Source of the DNA: Pseudomonas mandelii
GTDB lineage: Bacteria > Pseudomonadota > Gammaproteobacteria > Pseudomonadales > Pseudomonadaceae
DNA length: 64,000 nucleotides
Reading direction: 5' to 3'
Assembly (NCBI RefSeq): GCF_006438925.1
Contig: NZ_RCZA01000001.1
Span: forward strand, 682,001 to 746,000
This document shows, piece by piece, positions 1-13,257 of the stretch; position 1 is the first letter of the stretch; each line of letters opens with the position of its first letter. The position numbers and the translations under genes are program-made. Under the pieces are notes generated by a model. The model searched no databases. It was given only the letters and a program-made list of their open reading frames with translations, and was not told the DNA's origin.

Positions 1-293
1 GGATCGATTGCCAGGTTGAGCACATCCGTTTTGATCTGGATGAGGTCTTTGCTTGCAGCTACTGGTGTTTCAGCAGGTGCAGTTGCACTGGTATCGCTTG
101 CGGCGCGTGGAATGTCGTCACTGACAGAAGCATTATTGCCAGTCGCCGTATCCGGTAGGCCCGGTGCGGTAGTACTGGAAGCAACATTCTGAGTCGGCAG
201 GGCAGCCTGGCCATAGTCCTGGTTCCATTTAAGAACCATAACGTAGGACACGATTGCCAGGGCGACGATCAGGATCGTGCGTTTGATATCCAT
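1..293 (-). CDS. yidC: Membrane protein insertase YidC, 5' end only
   Basis: This is the N-terminal part of the inner-membrane insertase that inserts and folds membrane proteins alone or with SecYEG. The ATG at 291-293 opens with MDIKRTILIV followed by a hydrophobic first membrane segment. A Ser/Thr/Ala-rich periplasmic stretch follows, the variable start of the large periplasmic domain of gammaproteobacterial YidC. Only about 97 codons lie inside the window, so the conserved C-terminal membrane core is not visible. It sits 2 bp downstream of yidD in the usual rpmH-rnpA-yidD-yidC order, which supports the call. Confidence 0.93.
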   Translation of the reverse strand, partial: MDIKRTILIVALAIVSYVMVLKWNQDYGQAALPTQNVASSTTAPGLPDTATGNNASVSDDIPRAASDTSATAPAETPVAASKDLIQIKTDVLNLAID

Positions 294-295
294 GA

Positions 296-541
296 TTACT
301 CGGCCATCGAAGAAGAACGGGAGGTAGGGATAGATGGAACCGGGTCATAACCACCGGGATTCCACGGATGACAGCGACCTAAACGACGAAAGGCCAGCCA
401 GCCACCGCGCAGAAGGCCATGATTTTCTATGGCTTCATACGCGTAGCAGGAACAACTGGGGTAGAAACGACAGTGACTGGCCATCAGAGGACTAATGGCA
501 TAGCGATAAAACTGGATCGGAACGAGTGCCAGTTTACGCAT
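296..541 (-). CDS. yidD: Membrane protein insertion efficiency factor YidD
   Basis: A small 81-residue protein thought to help YidC-dependent membrane insertion at the inner face of the inner membrane. It shows the family hallmarks: the N-terminal YRYAISPL stretch, the cysteine-containing [11 protein letters not shown] motif, and the [15 protein letters not shown] block near the C-terminus. The start overlaps the end of rnpA by 8 bp and the stop is 2 bp before yidC, consistent with translational coupling in this operon. Length is normal for the family. Confidence 0.95.
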   Translation of the reverse strand: MRKLALVPIQFYRYAISPLMASHCRFYPSCSCYAYEAIENHGLLRGGWLAFRRLGRCHPWNPGGYDPVPSIPTSRSSSMAE

Positions 542-935
542 CGGGACTGTCTACCCCTACAGTTTCGGTTTTGACTGCTGGTACCGGCGTGCTGCGTGCC
601 AGACGCTTCCAGAGTTTGCCGAAATGCTGAATCAATTCGGGGTTTTCTACGTCACCCAAACCTTTGCGCGCGACGATAACGATGTCCCAGCCGGCCAGTG
701 AGTCCTGGTTCAGACGGAACGATTCGCGCATCAGACGTTTGAGGCGATTGCGCTCGACGGAGAGCTTTACGCTCTTTTTCCCGATAACCAGCCCGAGACG
801 GGGGTGATCAAGATCGTTGTTGCGCGCAAGGAGCAGGAGATTTTTCCCCGGAACCTTGCCGGTAGGGGAGTCAAAGACTGCCTTGAAATGCCGGGGAGTA
901 AGCAGACGCTTTTCCCGACTGAAGTCCTGACTCAC
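534..935 (-). CDS. rnpA: Ribonuclease P protein component RnpA
   Basis: The protein subunit of RNase P, which with the catalytic RNA removes 5' leaders from tRNA precursors. The 133-residue product starts [13 protein letters not shown] and carries the RNR-type signature [14 protein letters not shown], the basic helix that contacts RNA. I chose the GTG at 933-935 because homologues begin here. The upstream in-frame ATG at 1031 would run 80 bp into rpmH. An AG-rich Shine-Dalgarno-like run abuts the GTG very closely, so translation may depend on coupling to rpmH, whose stop lies 16 bp upstream. Confidence 0.93.
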   Translation of the reverse strand: MSQDFSREKRLLTPRHFKAVFDSPTGKVPGKNLLLLARNNDLDHPRLGLVIGKKSVKLSVERNRLKRLMRESFRLNQDSLAGWDIVIVARKGLGDVENPELIQHFGKLWKRLARSTPVPAVKTETVGVDSPDA

Positions 936-951
936 CTCCAGTGCCGGATTA

Positions 952-1086
952 TCAAACTGCCAGACGCGCACGACCTTTGGCGCGACGACGCGACAGGACG
1001 GCACGACCGTTTTTGGTAGCCATGCGAGCACGGAAACCGTGAGTACGAGCGCGTTTGATAGTGCTTGGTTGGAAAGTACGTTTCAT
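952..1086 (-). CDS. rpmH: 50S ribosomal protein L34
   Basis: A 44-residue, very basic ribosomal protein of the large subunit. Reading the minus strand from ATG 1084-1086 gives [15 protein letters not shown], then [20 protein letters not shown], and ends at TGA 952-954. This is the typical L34 sequence and length. It is the first gene of the rpmH-rnpA-yidD-yidC operon and is read away from oriC. A sigma-70 type promoter lies about 60 bp upstream at 1148-1176. Confidence 0.98.
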   Translation of the reverse strand: MKRTFQPSTIKRARTHGFRARMATKNGRAVLSRRRAKGRARLAV

Positions 1087-1147
1087 TGTCGTGTTACCTG
1101 GTTCGTCCACAACGGGCCGGAATGGCCCCCGTTTTAAGAGACCGGGG

Positions 1148-1176
1148 ATTCTAGAGAAAGCAAGCCTCTAGGTCAA
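1148..1176 (-). promoter_or_regulatory. Putative rpmH promoter
   Basis: On the minus strand TTGACC (1171-1176) is followed by a 17 bp spacer and TAGAAT (1148-1153), a near-consensus sigma-70 pair. It is oriented toward rpmH and would leave a leader of about 55 nt. No transcription data were used. Confidence 0.7.
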
Positions 1177-1577
1177 TTTCCAACCAGCGTTTCCTTATAA
1201 ATAGATCTCCAGACGTTTTTCCTGCCGAGCTCCATTGGCTAGATATAGAAATTAAGAAGGAAAGTATTTAAAGCTTTTCTGTAAAGCTTATAAAAGCTAG
1301 GGACACGATCATCTGTGGATAACTGCCATCAGCCCTTTAAAGTCGTGCTGTACAGAGAATGACAACTACGGTGGAAAACGGTGGTAACCCTGTGCTGCGC
1401 TGTCGGATAAGCTGTGTGTGAAAGAGGTAGTTATCCACAACGTGGTTATCCACCGAGTTTCGCCCCCACTTGTACAACGACCTTAGGCCCGGTTATCCAC
1501 AGAGCTTATGCACAGACCGCTGGTCGTCTTTTTTTCGTATAAATCACTGATTCTTCATGGCAGGTGCACAACCTTCG

Positions 1578-1609
1578 TGTGGATAAGTCGGGGCTTGGTC
1601 GGCTACAAT
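1578..1609 (+). promoter_or_regulatory. Putative dnaA promoter overlapped by a DnaA box
   Basis: TACAAT at 1604-1609 is a good -10 hexamer 45 bp upstream of the dnaA GTG. No good -35 is visible at the ideal distance. The -35 zone is instead occupied by the DnaA box TGTGGATAA (1578-1586), an arrangement consistent with DnaA autoregulation. The promoter call is an inference from motif and position. Confidence 0.5.
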
Positions 1610-1654
1610 GGCGGCTTGTTTTTGCCTCACCGGCTTTCAACTTAGGGGATATCC

Positions 1655-3175
1655 GTGTCAGTGGAACTTTGGCAGCAGTGCGTGGAGCTTTTGCGCGATG
1701 AGCTGCCTGCCCAACAATTCAACACTTGGATCCGTCCACTACAGGTCGAAGCCGAAGGCGACGAGTTGCGTGTCTACGCACCGAATCGTTTTGTTCTCGA
1801 CTGGGTCAACGAAAAGTACCTGGGCCGCGTCCTTGAACTGCTGGATGAGCATGGCAATGGCATCGCGCCGGCGCTGTCCTTATTAATAGGCAGCAAACGC
1901 AGTTCGGCACCACGTGCAGCCCCGAATGCTCCGTTGGCCGCCGCTGCTTCACAGGCTCAGGCCGCTCAAGCACCTGTCAGCGCCCCGGCGCCAGCCCAGG
2001 TAGCCGCTCCGACCAAGCGTGCGACGCAAAAAGTTGCAGAGGTTAATGAAGAGCCATCGCGCGACAGCTTCGACCCGATGGCCGGGGCCAGTTCGCAACA
2101 AGCCCCGATTCGCGCCGAACAGCGTACGGTGCAGGTCGAAGGCGCGCTCAAGCACACCAGCTACCTGAACCGCACCTTCACCTTCGAAAACTTCGTCGAG
2201 GGCAAGTCCAACCAACTGGCCCGGGCTGCGGCCTGGCAAGTGGCGGACAATCCCAAGCACGGTTACAACCCGCTTTTCCTTTATGGTGGCGTCGGCTTGG
2301 GTAAAACCCACTTGATGCACGCTGTGGGTAACCACCTATTAAAGAAGAATCCGAATGCCAAGGTTGTGTACCTGCATTCCGAGCGTTTCGTCGCGGACAT
2401 GGTCAAGGCCTTGCAGCTGAATGCGATCAACGAGTTCAAGCGCTTCTACCGCTCGGTGGATGCGTTGCTGATCGATGACATTCAGTTCTTCGCCCGCAAG
2501 GAACGTTCCCAGGAAGAGTTTTTCCACACCTTCAACGCCCTGCTTGAAGGTGGCCAGCAGGTCATTCTCACCAGTGACCGCTACCCGAAAGAAATCGAAG
2601 GCCTTGAAGAGCGCCTCAAATCCCGCTTCGGCTGGGGCCTGACGGTAGCCGTCGAGCCGCCGGAACTGGAAACCCGCGTGGCGATCCTGATGAAAAAGGC
2701 CGATCAGGCCAAAGTCGATCTGCCCCATGACGCGGCGTTCTTCATTGCCCAACGTATTCGTTCCAATGTCCGTGAGCTGGAAGGCGCGCTCAAACGCGTG
2801 ATCGCCCACTCGCACTTCATGGGCCGCGATATCACCATCGAGCTGATTCGCGAATCCCTGAAAGATCTGTTGGCACTGCAAGACAAACTGGTCTCTGTGG
2901 ATAACATTCAGCGCACGGTCGCCGAGTACTACAAGATCAAGATCTCCGACTTGTTGTCCAAACGTCGTTCGCGTTCGGTAGCTCGTCCGCGTCAGGTTGC
3001 CATGGCGTTGTCCAAAGAGTTGACTAACCACAGCCTGCCGGAAATCGGCGATGTGTTTGGCGGCCGGGACCACACGACTGTTTTGCACGCCTGCCGCAAG
3101 ATCAACGAACTTAAGGAATCCGACGCGGACATCCGCGAGGACTACAAGAACCTGCTGCGTACACTGACCACTTGA
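1655..3175 (+). CDS. dnaA: Chromosomal replication initiator protein DnaA
   Basis: The AAA+ ATPase that binds DnaA boxes, melts oriC and loads the helicase. The 506-residue protein has all four domains. Domain I is roughly 1-80, followed by an Ala/Pro-rich linker at about 85-170. The AAA+ core has Walker A GGVGLGKT (211-218) and Walker B LLIDD (271-275). The C-terminal DNA-binding domain has the signature [11 protein letters not shown] starting near 469. The GTG start follows an AGGGGAT ribosome site at 1644-1650. Length is normal for Pseudomonas. Confidence 0.98.
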   Translation: MSVELWQQCVELLRDELPAQQFNTWIRPLQVEAEGDELRVYAPNRFVLDWVNEKYLGRVLELLDEHGNGIAPALSLLIGSKRSSAPRAAPNAPLAAAASQAQAAQAPVSAPAPAQVAAPTKRATQKVAEVNEEPSRDSFDPMAGASSQQAPIRAEQRTVQVEGALKHTSYLNRTFTFENFVEGKSNQLARAAAWQVADNPKHGYNPLFLYGGVGLGKTHLMHAVGNHLLKKNPNAKVVYLHSERFVADMVKALQLNAINEFKRFYRSVDALLIDDIQFFARKERSQEEFFHTFNALLEGGQQVILTSDRYPKEIEGLEERLKSRFGWGLTVAVEPPELETRVAILMKKADQAKVDLPHDAAFFIAQRIRSNVRELEGALKRVIAHSHFMGRDITIELIRESLKDLLALQDKLVSVDNIQRTVAEYYKIKISDLLSKRRSRSVARPRQVAMALSKELTNHSLPEIGDVFGGRDHTTVLHACRKINELKESDADIREDYKNLLRTLTT

Positions 3176-3214
3176 TGAACACCAGCGCAGCTTATTAAGG
3201 CAAGGGACTAGACC

Positions 3215-4318
3215 ATGCATTTCACCATTCAACGCGAAGCCCTGTTGAAACCCCTGCAACTGGTCGCAGGCGTCGTCGAGCGCCGACAGACCTTGCCGGT
3301 GCTCTCCAACGTGCTGCTGGTTGTCGAAGGCCAGCAACTGTCGCTGACCGGTACCGACCTGGAAGTCGAGCTGGTTGGTCGCGTGCAACTCGAAGAACCG
3401 GCTGATCCAGGTTCCATCACTGTGCCTGCGCGCAAGCTGATGGATATCTGCAAGAGCTTGCCGAACGATGCGCTGATCGACATCAAGGTTGACGAGCAGA
3501 AGCTCGTGGTGAAGGCCGGCCGTAGCCGCTTCACCCTGTCGACCCTGCCGGCCAATGACTTCCCGACTGTGGAAGAAGGCCCTGGCTCGTTGACGTGCAG
3601 CCTTGAGCAAAGCAAATTGCGGCGCCTGATTGAACGGACCAGCTTCGCCATGGCCCAGCAGGACGTGCGTTACTACCTCAACGGCATGCTGCTGGAAGTC
3701 TCGGCTGGCATCATCCGCGCCGTGGCCACCGACGGTCACCGCTTGGCCATGTGCTCGATGCAGGCTGATATCGGTCAGCCGGATCGCCACCAGGTCATCG
3801 TGCCACGTAAAGGTATCCTTGAACTGGCGCGCCTGCTGACTGAGCCGGACGGCATCGTCAGTATCGTACTGGGCCAGCACCACATTCGTGCGACCACTGG
3901 CGAGTTCACCTTCACGTCGAAACTGGTCGACGGCAAATTCCCGGACTACGAGCGTGTTCTGCCGAAAGGTGGCGACAAACTGGTACTCGGCGATCGTCAG
4001 GCCCTGCGTGAAGCCTTCAGTCGTACCGCGATTCTGTCCAACGAGAAGTACCGCGGCATCCGTCTGCAACTGGCCAATGGTCAGCTGAAGATCCAGGCGA
4101 ATAACCCGGAACAGGAAGAAGCTGAAGAAGAAGTGGGCGTTGAGTACAACGGCGGCAATCTGGAAATCGGCTTCAACGTGAGCTATCTGCTCGACGTACT
4201 GGGCGTGATGACCACTGAGCAGGTTCGCTTGATTCTGTCCGACTCCAACAGCAGCGCGCTGGTGCAAGAGTCCGACAACGACGACTCGGCCTACGTTGTC
4301 ATGCCGATGCGTCTGTAA
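3215..4318 (+). CDS. dnaN: DNA polymerase III beta subunit (sliding clamp)
   Basis: The ring-shaped processivity clamp that tethers replicative polymerase to DNA. The 367-residue length is standard, and the N-terminus MHFTIQREALLKPLQ and C-terminal VVMPMRL are the family's usual ends; the latter forms part of the partner-binding pocket. It lies 39 bp after dnaA and 20 bp before recF, in the conserved dnaA-dnaN-recF-gyrB run. No frameshift or odd residue was seen. Confidence 0.98.
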   Translation: MHFTIQREALLKPLQLVAGVVERRQTLPVLSNVLLVVEGQQLSLTGTDLEVELVGRVQLEEPADPGSITVPARKLMDICKSLPNDALIDIKVDEQKLVVKAGRSRFTLSTLPANDFPTVEEGPGSLTCSLEQSKLRRLIERTSFAMAQQDVRYYLNGMLLEVSAGIIRAVATDGHRLAMCSMQADIGQPDRHQVIVPRKGILELARLLTEPDGIVSIVLGQHHIRATTGEFTFTSKLVDGKFPDYERVLPKGGDKLVLGDRQALREAFSRTAILSNEKYRGIRLQLANGQLKIQANNPEQEEAEEEVGVEYNGGNLEIGFNVSYLLDVLGVMTTEQVRLILSDSNSSALVQESDNDDSAYVVMPMRL

Positions 4319-4338
4319 TCATGCTCAGCAGAAGCTAG

Positions 4339-7871
<3,533 letters not shown>

Positions 7872-7892
7872 TCCAGCGAACCTGCCAAACGA

Positions 7893-7925
7893 AAAAGGCC
7901 AACGCTCAAGCGTTGGCCTTTTTTA
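7893..7925. terminator. Intrinsic terminator after gyrB
   Basis: The perfect inverted repeat AAGGCCAACGCT/AGCGTTGGCCTT closes a short loop and is flanked by an A run on the left and TTTTTT on the right. It can act on both strands, 21 bp after the gyrB stop. Confidence 0.92.
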
Positions 7926-7998
7926 TTTCTGCGATTCCGTGAAAGCAGCCCCCACGGGCCCTTCGTGCGAAGCCTGAAACCTAGCAAACCCCGGGCAT

Positions 7999-8029
7999 AA
8001 AAAAACCGGCTATATCAGCCGGTTTTTTT
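7999..8029. terminator. Second bidirectional terminator between gyrB and hdtS
   Basis: AAAAACCGGCTATATCAGCCGGTTTTTTT forms a GC-rich stem (ACCGGCT/AGCCGGT) with A and T tracts on either side. It lies between convergent genes and could stop transcription from either side. Confidence 0.88.
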
Positions 8030-8144
8030 GCGCCCGAAAAAAACTTATGCACCATTTCCGGCGTTTTATGTGTTTAAGAAATATGTATATAAATCATAAA
8101 CTTAAAAACAAAAAACGCTACTTTTCGACAAAACGGTACACAGG

Positions 8145-8153
8145 TTATCCACA
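8145..8153 (+). promoter_or_regulatory. Isolated DnaA box next to an AT-rich stretch
   Basis: A perfect TTATCCACA beside a strongly AT-rich segment at about 8065-8125, in the gap between the convergent gyrB and hdtS. The rest of the gap (7872-8158) holds only the two terminators. A role in titrating DnaA is an inference. Confidence 0.6.
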
Positions 8154-8158
8154 GAATC

Positions 8159-8938
8159 TCAGACAGCAACCTGATCGTTGGCGGAGGGGGCCGCAGGGGC
8201 TGCTGGCAGCGAACCCATTTCACGTTGCATCTGCTCGTTCCAGGCCTGGACCCGATCATTCAGATCGGCAATGGCGCGCGGCCCACTGCCCACGGCGTAC
8301 ATCGGCTCACCGATGATCACGGTAATGACGCCCTGCTTCTTCGCCCAACCGGTTTTCGGCCAGAACTTGCCAGCATTGTGCGCAATCGGCAGCACGGGAA
8401 GTGCGGCGTTGACGGCTAAAGCAGTACCACCGCGAGAGAACTTTCCGATGGTGCCGTAAGGAACGCGCGTTCCCTCTGGGAAGATCAGAACCCAGACGCC
8501 GTCTTTCAGCAGTTCATCGCCCTTCTTCGCCACATGCTTGAGTGCCGCTTTAGGGTTGTCGCGGTCGATGGCGATCGGTCGCAGCATGGCCATGGCCCAG
8601 CCGAAGAACGGTACAAACAGCAATGAGCGCTTCAGTACCTGGCTCAACGGCTCGAAGTAAGCGGATAGAAAGAACGTCTCCCACGTGCTCTGATGGTTCG
8701 ACTGAATCACGCAGGGCTGGTCGGGCACGTTCTCGGCGCCCTTCACTTCGTAGCTGATACCCAGAAAGACTTTGCTCAGCCACAAGGCGCAGCGGCACCA
8801 GTACACATTGATGAAGCGATAGCGCGCCCTGAACGGTAGAAAAGGCGCGATAAAAAAGCTCAGGCTGCACCAGAGCAAGGAGCTGATGCCCAGCAGCAGG
8901 TAAAAGAGGAAGGATCTGATGGCCTGCAGTATCGACAT
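8159..8938 (-). CDS. hdtS: Lysophosphatidic acid acyltransferase (HdtS/LptA type)
   Basis: Predicted 1-acyl-sn-glycerol-3-phosphate acyltransferase of the inner membrane, making phosphatidic acid for phospholipid synthesis. The 259-residue protein has an N-terminal membrane segment (about 9-35), the acyltransferase motif NHQSTWE (81-87, an HX4E variant of HX4D), and FPEGTR (153-158). The tail is Ala/Pro-rich. The homologue HdtS of P. fluorescens F113, encoded in the same neighbourhood, was linked to acyl-homoserine lactone production. That side role cannot be judged from sequence. It is convergent with gyrB and followed by gmhB on the same strand upstream. Confidence 0.88.
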   Translation of the reverse strand: MSILQAIRSFLFYLLLGISSLLWCSLSFFIAPFLPFRARYRFINVYWCRCALWLSKVFLGISYEVKGAENVPDQPCVIQSNHQSTWETFFLSAYFEPLSQVLKRSLLFVPFFGWAMAMLRPIAIDRDNPKAALKHVAKKGDELLKDGVWVLIFPEGTRVPYGTIGKFSRGGTALAVNAALPVLPIAHNAGKFWPKTGWAKKQGVITVIIGEPMYAVGSGPRAIADLNDRVQAWNEQMQREMGSLPAAPAAPSANDQVAV

Positions 8939-9021
8939 GGCGACATTTACCGTTGCGGGCTCTGCCCGTCTATATAAAGCGCACTCCCGATCAATCCCTG
9001 GTCAGGAACAATCGAAGCACT

Positions 9022-9555
9022 CTAATTGTGGATAAGTTCTGCGGCAATCGCCGCCAGATCGTCAAAAATCAAGGTACCTGCCGGTAGGGTCTTGCCCAAA
9101 GTCTTTTCGCCTTTCCCGGTCTTTACCAAAACTGGCTGAGAATCGACGGCTTTGGCGGCCTCCAGGTCACCTAGGGTATCGCCGACGAACCAAAGATTGG
9201 TCAGCGATACGTTGTAATGCGCGGCGATGGCTTTCAACATCCCGGGTTTTGGTTTGCGGCATTCGCAGCCATCGTCCGGCCCGTGCGGGCAATAGACGAT
9301 TAGCCCGACTTCACCGCCCTGCTCCGCCACCCGCTCGCGCAAGCGCTCGTGCATGGCGTCCAGGGTGGCGATGTCGTAATAGCCGCGAGCGATGCCCGAC
9401 TGGTTGGTAGCCACCGCTACCGTCCAGCCGGCCTTGCTCAACTGCGCGATGGCTTCGATCGAACCAGGGAGCGGAATCCACTCCTCCACCGACTTGATGT
9501 AAGCGTCGGAGTCGTAATTGATCACCCCGTCCCGATCGAGAATCAGCAGTTTCAA
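9022..9555 (-). CDS. gmhB: D-glycero-D-manno-heptose-1,7-bisphosphate 7-phosphatase
   Basis: A HAD-family phosphatase of ADP-heptose synthesis for the lipopolysaccharide inner core. The 177-residue product begins KLLILDRDGVIN, whose DxD pair is the catalytic nucleophile and acid. It has the zinc-binding loop CPHGPDDGCECRKPKPG and the motif FVGDTLGDLEAAKA. I chose the TTG at 9553-9555 because homologues start here and GAGGGG (9562-9567) lies 6 bp upstream. A longer in-frame version from 9654 would overlap glyS. The last codons contain a perfect DnaA box (9027-9035). Confidence 0.92.
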   Translation of the reverse strand: MKLLILDRDGVINYDSDAYIKSVEEWIPLPGSIEAIAQLSKAGWTVAVATNQSGIARGYYDIATLDAMHERLRERVAEQGGEVGLIVYCPHGPDDGCECRKPKPGMLKAIAAHYNVSLTNLWFVGDTLGDLEAAKAVDSQPVLVKTGKGEKTLGKTLPAGTLIFDDLAAIAAELIHN

Positions 9556-9565
9556 CAGCAGCCCC

Positions 9566-11620
9566 TCAACCCAGCAGCGAAATGTCGGCGACGCCGAGGA
9601 ACAGCCCACGCAGGCGCGACAGCAACGCATAACGGTTGGCGCGGACCTTGGCATCTTCAGCGTTGACCATCACGGCTTCGAAGAACGCATCCACCGGCTC
9701 GCGCAAGGCAGCCAGACGTGCCAGGGATTCGCTGTACTGACGCGCCGCAGCCATCGGCTGGACAGCCTGGTCAGCCTGCTGGATCGCCGAGTACAGGGAG
9801 AACTCGTTGGCGTTGTCGAAGTACTTGGCTTCCACGACCGAAGGAACAGAGCCTTCTACCTTGCTCAGCAAGTTCGAAACGCGCTTGTTCACCGCGGCCA
9901 GGGCAGCGGCTTCCGGCAATTTGCGGAACGCCTCTACCGCTTGTACGCGTTGATCGAAGTCCAGCGCCGAACCCGGTTTCAGGGCACGAACCGACAGGTA
10001 AGTGCCGACATCCACGCCTTCGTCTTCGTAACGGGCACGCAGACGGTCGAAGACAAACTCCAGCACCGAGTCGTTCAGGCCGGCAACCTTGACCTTGGTA
10101 CCGAACGCGTTCACGGCAAACGCCACGGCGTCGTTCAGGTCGAGGTCGAGCTTCTTGTCGATCAGGATCCGCAACACACCCAGCGCAGCACGGCGCAAGG
10201 CGTACGGGTCTTTACTACCGGTTGGCAGCATGCCGATACCGAAAATGCCCACCAGCGTGTCGAGCTTGTCAGCGATGGCCACGGCCGCACCGGTCAGGGT
10301 GGTCGGCAGTTCCGCACCGGCACCGCGCGGCATGTATTGCTCGTTCAGCGCCAGAGCGACTTCTTCCGGCTCGCCGTCGTTGAGGGCGTAGTAGTAACCG
10401 GCGACACCTTGCATCTCCGGGAACTCACCGACCATCTCGGTCGCCAGGTCGCACTTGGACAGCAGCCCGGCACGGGAAGCCCACGCGGCGTTACCGCCAA
10501 TGCGTTGGGCGATGAACGCAGCGAGTTTGGAAACGCGCTCGGCCTTGTCGTAGACGCTGCCGAGTTTTTCCTGGAACACCACGTTCTGCAGGCGCAGGTT
10601 GAAGTCTTCGAGTTTCTGCTTCTTGTCTTGCTTGAAGAAGAACTCGGCGTCGGTCAGGCGTGGACGAACCACTTTCTCGTTACCGGCGATGATCTGCTGT
10701 GGGTCTTTGCTTTCGATGTTGGCCACGGTAATGAAACGTGGCAGCAACTTGCCGTCGGCATCCAGCAGGCAGAAATACTTCTGGTTGTCCTGCATGGTGG
10801 TGATCAGGGCTTCTTGCGGCACGTCGAGGAAACGCTCTTCGAACGAGCACACCAGCGGCACCGGCCATTCAACCAGCGCGGTCACTTCGTCGAGCAGCGC
10901 TGGCGGCACGATCGCCGTCCCTTCCTGCATCGTCGCCAGCTCTTCGACGCGCTTGCTGATCAGTTCGCGACGCTCGTTGGCATCGGCCAGTACGTAAGCA
11001 GCACGCAGGTCGGTCAGGTAGTTGGCCGGCGAGGTGATGCGCACGCTTTGCGGGTGATGGAAGCGGTGACCACGGGAATCGCGACCCGCCTTCTGGGCGA
11101 GGATGGTGCAATCGATGACCTGGTCACCGAGCAGCATCACCAGCCACTGGGTCGGACGAACGAATTCTTCCTTGCGAGCACCCCAGCGCATGCGCTTGGG
11201 AATCGGCAGGTCGTTCAGGGAATCTTCGACGATGGTCGACAGCAGGCTCGCGGTCGGTTTGCCGGCGATGCTTTGGCTGTAACGCAGTTTCGGGCCGCTT
11301 TGATCGATTTCGCTCAGGTCGACGCCGCACTTCTTGGCGAAGCCCAATGCCGCTTGAGTCGGGTTGCCTTCGGCATCGAATGCAGCCTGACGTGGCGGGC
11401 CATCGAGGTTGATGCTGCGATCCGGCTGATGAGTCGCGAGTGAAGTGATCAGCACAGCCAGACGTCGTGGCGCGGCGTAGACGGTTTTGGTCTCGTAGTT
11501 CAGGCCGGCGGCTTGCAGGCCCTTGTCGATACCGGCCAGGAACGCGTCGGCCAGGGTGTTCAGGGCTTTGGGTGGCAGTTCTTCGGTGCCCAGTTCAACC
11601 AGAAAATCTTGAGCACTCAT
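9566..11620 (-). CDS. glyS: Glycyl-tRNA synthetase beta subunit
   Basis: The 684-residue beta chain of the bacterial alpha2-beta2 glycyl-tRNA synthetase, responsible for tRNA recognition and needed for charging. The N-terminus ([19 protein letters not shown]) and the length are typical of the family, including the C-terminal anticodon-binding-like region. Its start overlaps the glyQ stop by 4 bp, a common coupling arrangement for two subunits needed in equal amounts. gmhB starts 10 bp after its stop. Confidence 0.97.
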   Translation of the reverse strand: MSAQDFLVELGTEELPPKALNTLADAFLAGIDKGLQAAGLNYETKTVYAAPRRLAVLITSLATHQPDRSINLDGPPRQAAFDAEGNPTQAALGFAKKCGVDLSEIDQSGPKLRYSQSIAGKPTASLLSTIVEDSLNDLPIPKRMRWGARKEEFVRPTQWLVMLLGDQVIDCTILAQKAGRDSRGHRFHHPQSVRITSPANYLTDLRAAYVLADANERRELISKRVEELATMQEGTAIVPPALLDEVTALVEWPVPLVCSFEERFLDVPQEALITTMQDNQKYFCLLDADGKLLPRFITVANIESKDPQQIIAGNEKVVRPRLTDAEFFFKQDKKQKLEDFNLRLQNVVFQEKLGSVYDKAERVSKLAAFIAQRIGGNAAWASRAGLLSKCDLATEMVGEFPEMQGVAGYYYALNDGEPEEVALALNEQYMPRGAGAELPTTLTGAAVAIADKLDTLVGIFGIGMLPTGSKDPYALRRAALGVLRILIDKKLDLDLNDAVAFAVNAFGTKVKVAGLNDSVLEFVFDRLRARYEDEGVDVGTYLSVRALKPGSALDFDQRVQAVEAFRKLPEAAALAAVNKRVSNLLSKVEGSVPSVVEAKYFDNANEFSLYSAIQQADQAVQPMAAARQYSESLARLAALREPVDAFFEAVMVNAEDAKVRANRYALLSRLRGLFLGVADISLLG

Positions 11621-12570
11621 TGTGCAGCCTCCAGCTTGGCCAGTACTTCGTCACGCAAGTCCGGGGTCGCCATCGGGAAGCCCAGCTTGGCGCGAGCCAG
11701 CAGGTAGGCTTGCGCAACGGAACGCGCCAGGGTGCGGACACGCAGAATGTATTGCTGACGCGCGGTCACCGAGATCGCCCGGCGCGCATCCAGCAGGTTG
11801 AAGGTGTGGGAGGCTTTCAACACCATTTCGTAGCTCGGCAACGGCAGCGGCTGGTCGAGTTCGATCAGGCGCTTGGCTTCGCTTTCGTAGAAATCGAACA
11901 GTTCGAACAGCTTCTCGACGTTGGCGTGTTCGAAGTTATAGGTCGACTGCTCCACTTCGTTCTGGTGGAACACGTCGCCGTAGGTCACTTTGCCCATCGG
12001 ACCGTCAGCCCAGACCAGGTCGTAAACCGAGTCCACGCCTTGCAGGTACATGGCCAGGCGCTCCAGACCGTAAGTGATCTCGCCGGTCACCGGGTAGCAC
12101 TCGATGCCGCCCGCTTGCTGGAAGTAAGTGAACTGCGTCACTTCCATGCCGTTGAGCCAGACTTCCCAGCCCAGACCCCAGGCGCCCAGTGTTGGTGATT
12201 CCCAGTTGTCTTCAACAAAGCGAATGTCGTGGACCAGCGGGTCCAGGCCGACATGCTTGAGGGAGCCCAGGTACAGTTCCTGGAAGTTGTCCGGGTTCGG
12301 CTTCAGCACGACCTGGAACTGGTAGTAGTGCTGCAGACGGTTCGGGTTTTCGCCGTAGCGGCCGTCAGTCGGGCGACGACTGGGCTGCACATAAGCGGCG
12401 TTCCAGGTTTCCGGGCCAATGGCGCGCAGAAACGTGGCAGTGTGGAAAGTCCCGGCGCCTACTTCCATATCGTAGGGCTGAAGTACCACACAACCTTGCT
12501 CGGCCCAGTATTGCTGGAGGGCGAGGATCAAGTCTTGGAAGGTACGCACGGCTGGCGTAGGCTGGCTCAC
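11617..12570 (-). CDS. glyQ: Glycyl-tRNA synthetase alpha subunit
   Basis: The 317-residue catalytic alpha chain that activates glycine and transfers it to tRNA. Class II features include the stretches [18 protein letters not shown] and [19 protein letters not shown] chose GTG 12568-12570 ([13 protein letters not shown]) because homologues start here and an AGGTGA site lies upstream. An in-frame ATG at 12702 would overlap the divergent tag gene and add 44 residues not seen in the family. Confidence 0.96.
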   Translation of the reverse strand: MSQPTPAVRTFQDLILALQQYWAEQGCVVLQPYDMEVGAGTFHTATFLRAIGPETWNAAYVQPSRRPTDGRYGENPNRLQHYYQFQVVLKPNPDNFQELYLGSLKHVGLDPLVHDIRFVEDNWESPTLGAWGLGWEVWLNGMEVTQFTYFQQAGGIECYPVTGEITYGLERLAMYLQGVDSVYDLVWADGPMGKVTYGDVFHQNEVEQSTYNFEHANVEKLFELFDFYESEAKRLIELDQPLPLPSYEMVLKASHTFNLLDARRAISVTARQQYILRVRTLARSVAQAYLLARAKLGFPMATPDLRDEVLAKLEAAQ

Positions 12571-12651
12571 GAAATTCACCTGTTTCTTGGGCTGCGATTT
12601 AAAGAGCGGGAGTATACCCGATTCGGTCCTGCGCACGCCCCCTGGAGCCTT

Positions 12652-13209
12652 ATGCCACGCTGCTTTTGGTGTTCCGAAGATCCGCTGTACATGGCTTATC
12701 ACGATCAGGAGTGGGGTACGCCGCTACGCGATGCGCAGGGATTGTTCGAGTTGCTTTTGCTCGAAGGGTTCCAGGCCGGCCTTTCCTGGATCACCGTGCT
12801 GCGTAAACGTGAGCACTATCGTCAGGTGATGTTCGGCTTCGACGTACAGCGCGTGGCGCAAATGAGCGACGCCGAAATCGATGAATTGATGCTCGATCCG
12901 GGCATTATTCGCAATCGCCTCAAACTCAATGCGGCCCGGCGCAATGCCCAGGCCTGGCTGGCGCTGGAGGATCCGGTGGAGTTTCTCTGGTCCTTCGTCG
13001 ACGGCAAGCCTGTGATCAATCATTTCAAGGATCGCAGCGAAGTGCCGGCGGTGACGCCGACCGCCGTGGAGATGAGCAAAGGCCTGAAAAAGGCCGGTTT
13101 TACCTTCGTCGGTCCGACCATTTGTTACGCGCTGATGCAGGCCTCGGGCATGGTCATGGACCACACCCAGGATTGTGATCGCTACGCGACCCTGGCGAAC
13201 GGCGGTTAG
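12652..13209 (+). CDS. tag: DNA-3-methyladenine glycosylase I
   Basis: A base-excision repair enzyme that removes 3-methyladenine from alkylated DNA. The 185-residue protein has the expected zinc-site residues Cys4 and His17 (in [20 protein letters not shown]) and the C-terminal DHTQDC pair. The helix-hairpin core contains [14 protein letters not shown]. The ATG at 12652 follows GGAG (12644-12647). A longer reading from 12229 would run antisense through glyQ. It is divergent from glyQ with an 81 bp gap. Confidence 0.95.
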   Translation: MPRCFWCSEDPLYMAYHDQEWGTPLRDAQGLFELLLLEGFQAGLSWITVLRKREHYRQVMFGFDVQRVAQMSDAEIDELMLDPGIIRNRLKLNAARRNAQAWLALEDPVEFLWSFVDGKPVINHFKDRSEVPAVTPTAVEMSKGLKKAGFTFVGPTICYALMQASGMVMDHTQDCDRYATLANGG

Positions 13210-13248
13210 AATAGCCGCCTCGCGCACAGCACAAGATCAGGAGTGACC

Positions 13249-13257
13249 TGTGGATAA
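13249..13257 (-). promoter_or_regulatory. DnaA box spanning the start codon of the LpxL-like gene
   Basis: TGTGGATAA covers the GTG start (13250-13252) and the next two codons. It is one of 15 perfect boxes outside oriC. DnaA occupancy here could interfere with transcription; this is an inference only. Confidence 0.55.

Larger units (their letters stand above)
1087..1654. other. oriC: Chromosomal replication origin oriC region
   Basis: This 568 bp gap between divergent rpmH and dnaA holds the cluster expected of a Pseudomonas oriC. Perfect DnaA boxes TTATCCACA (either strand) are at 1314-1322, 1431-1439, 1493-1501 and 1578-1586. One-mismatch boxes are at 1446-1454 (TTATCCACC) and 1506-1514 (TTATGCACA). 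An AT-rich stretch at about 1186-1305, with ATAAATAGA and TATTTAAAG, is the best candidate for the DNA unwinding element. A second T-rich patch is at 1529-1553. Function is inferred from location and box content, matching origins mapped upstream of dnaA in other pseudomonads. Confidence 0.9.

Noticed and set aside
936..1031. Longer rnpA start at 1031
   Set aside because: It would overlap rpmH by 80 bp and add residues not seen in RnpA; the GTG at 935 is preferred.
2339..4267. Long minus-strand reading frame opposite dnaA and dnaN
   Set aside because: It is antisense to two certain genes, spans both, and its Gln/His/Arg-rich product looks like a shadow of GC-rich codons.
9518..11443. 641-codon plus-strand frame opposite glyS
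   Set aside because: Antisense to glyS over its whole length; product composition is a shadow.
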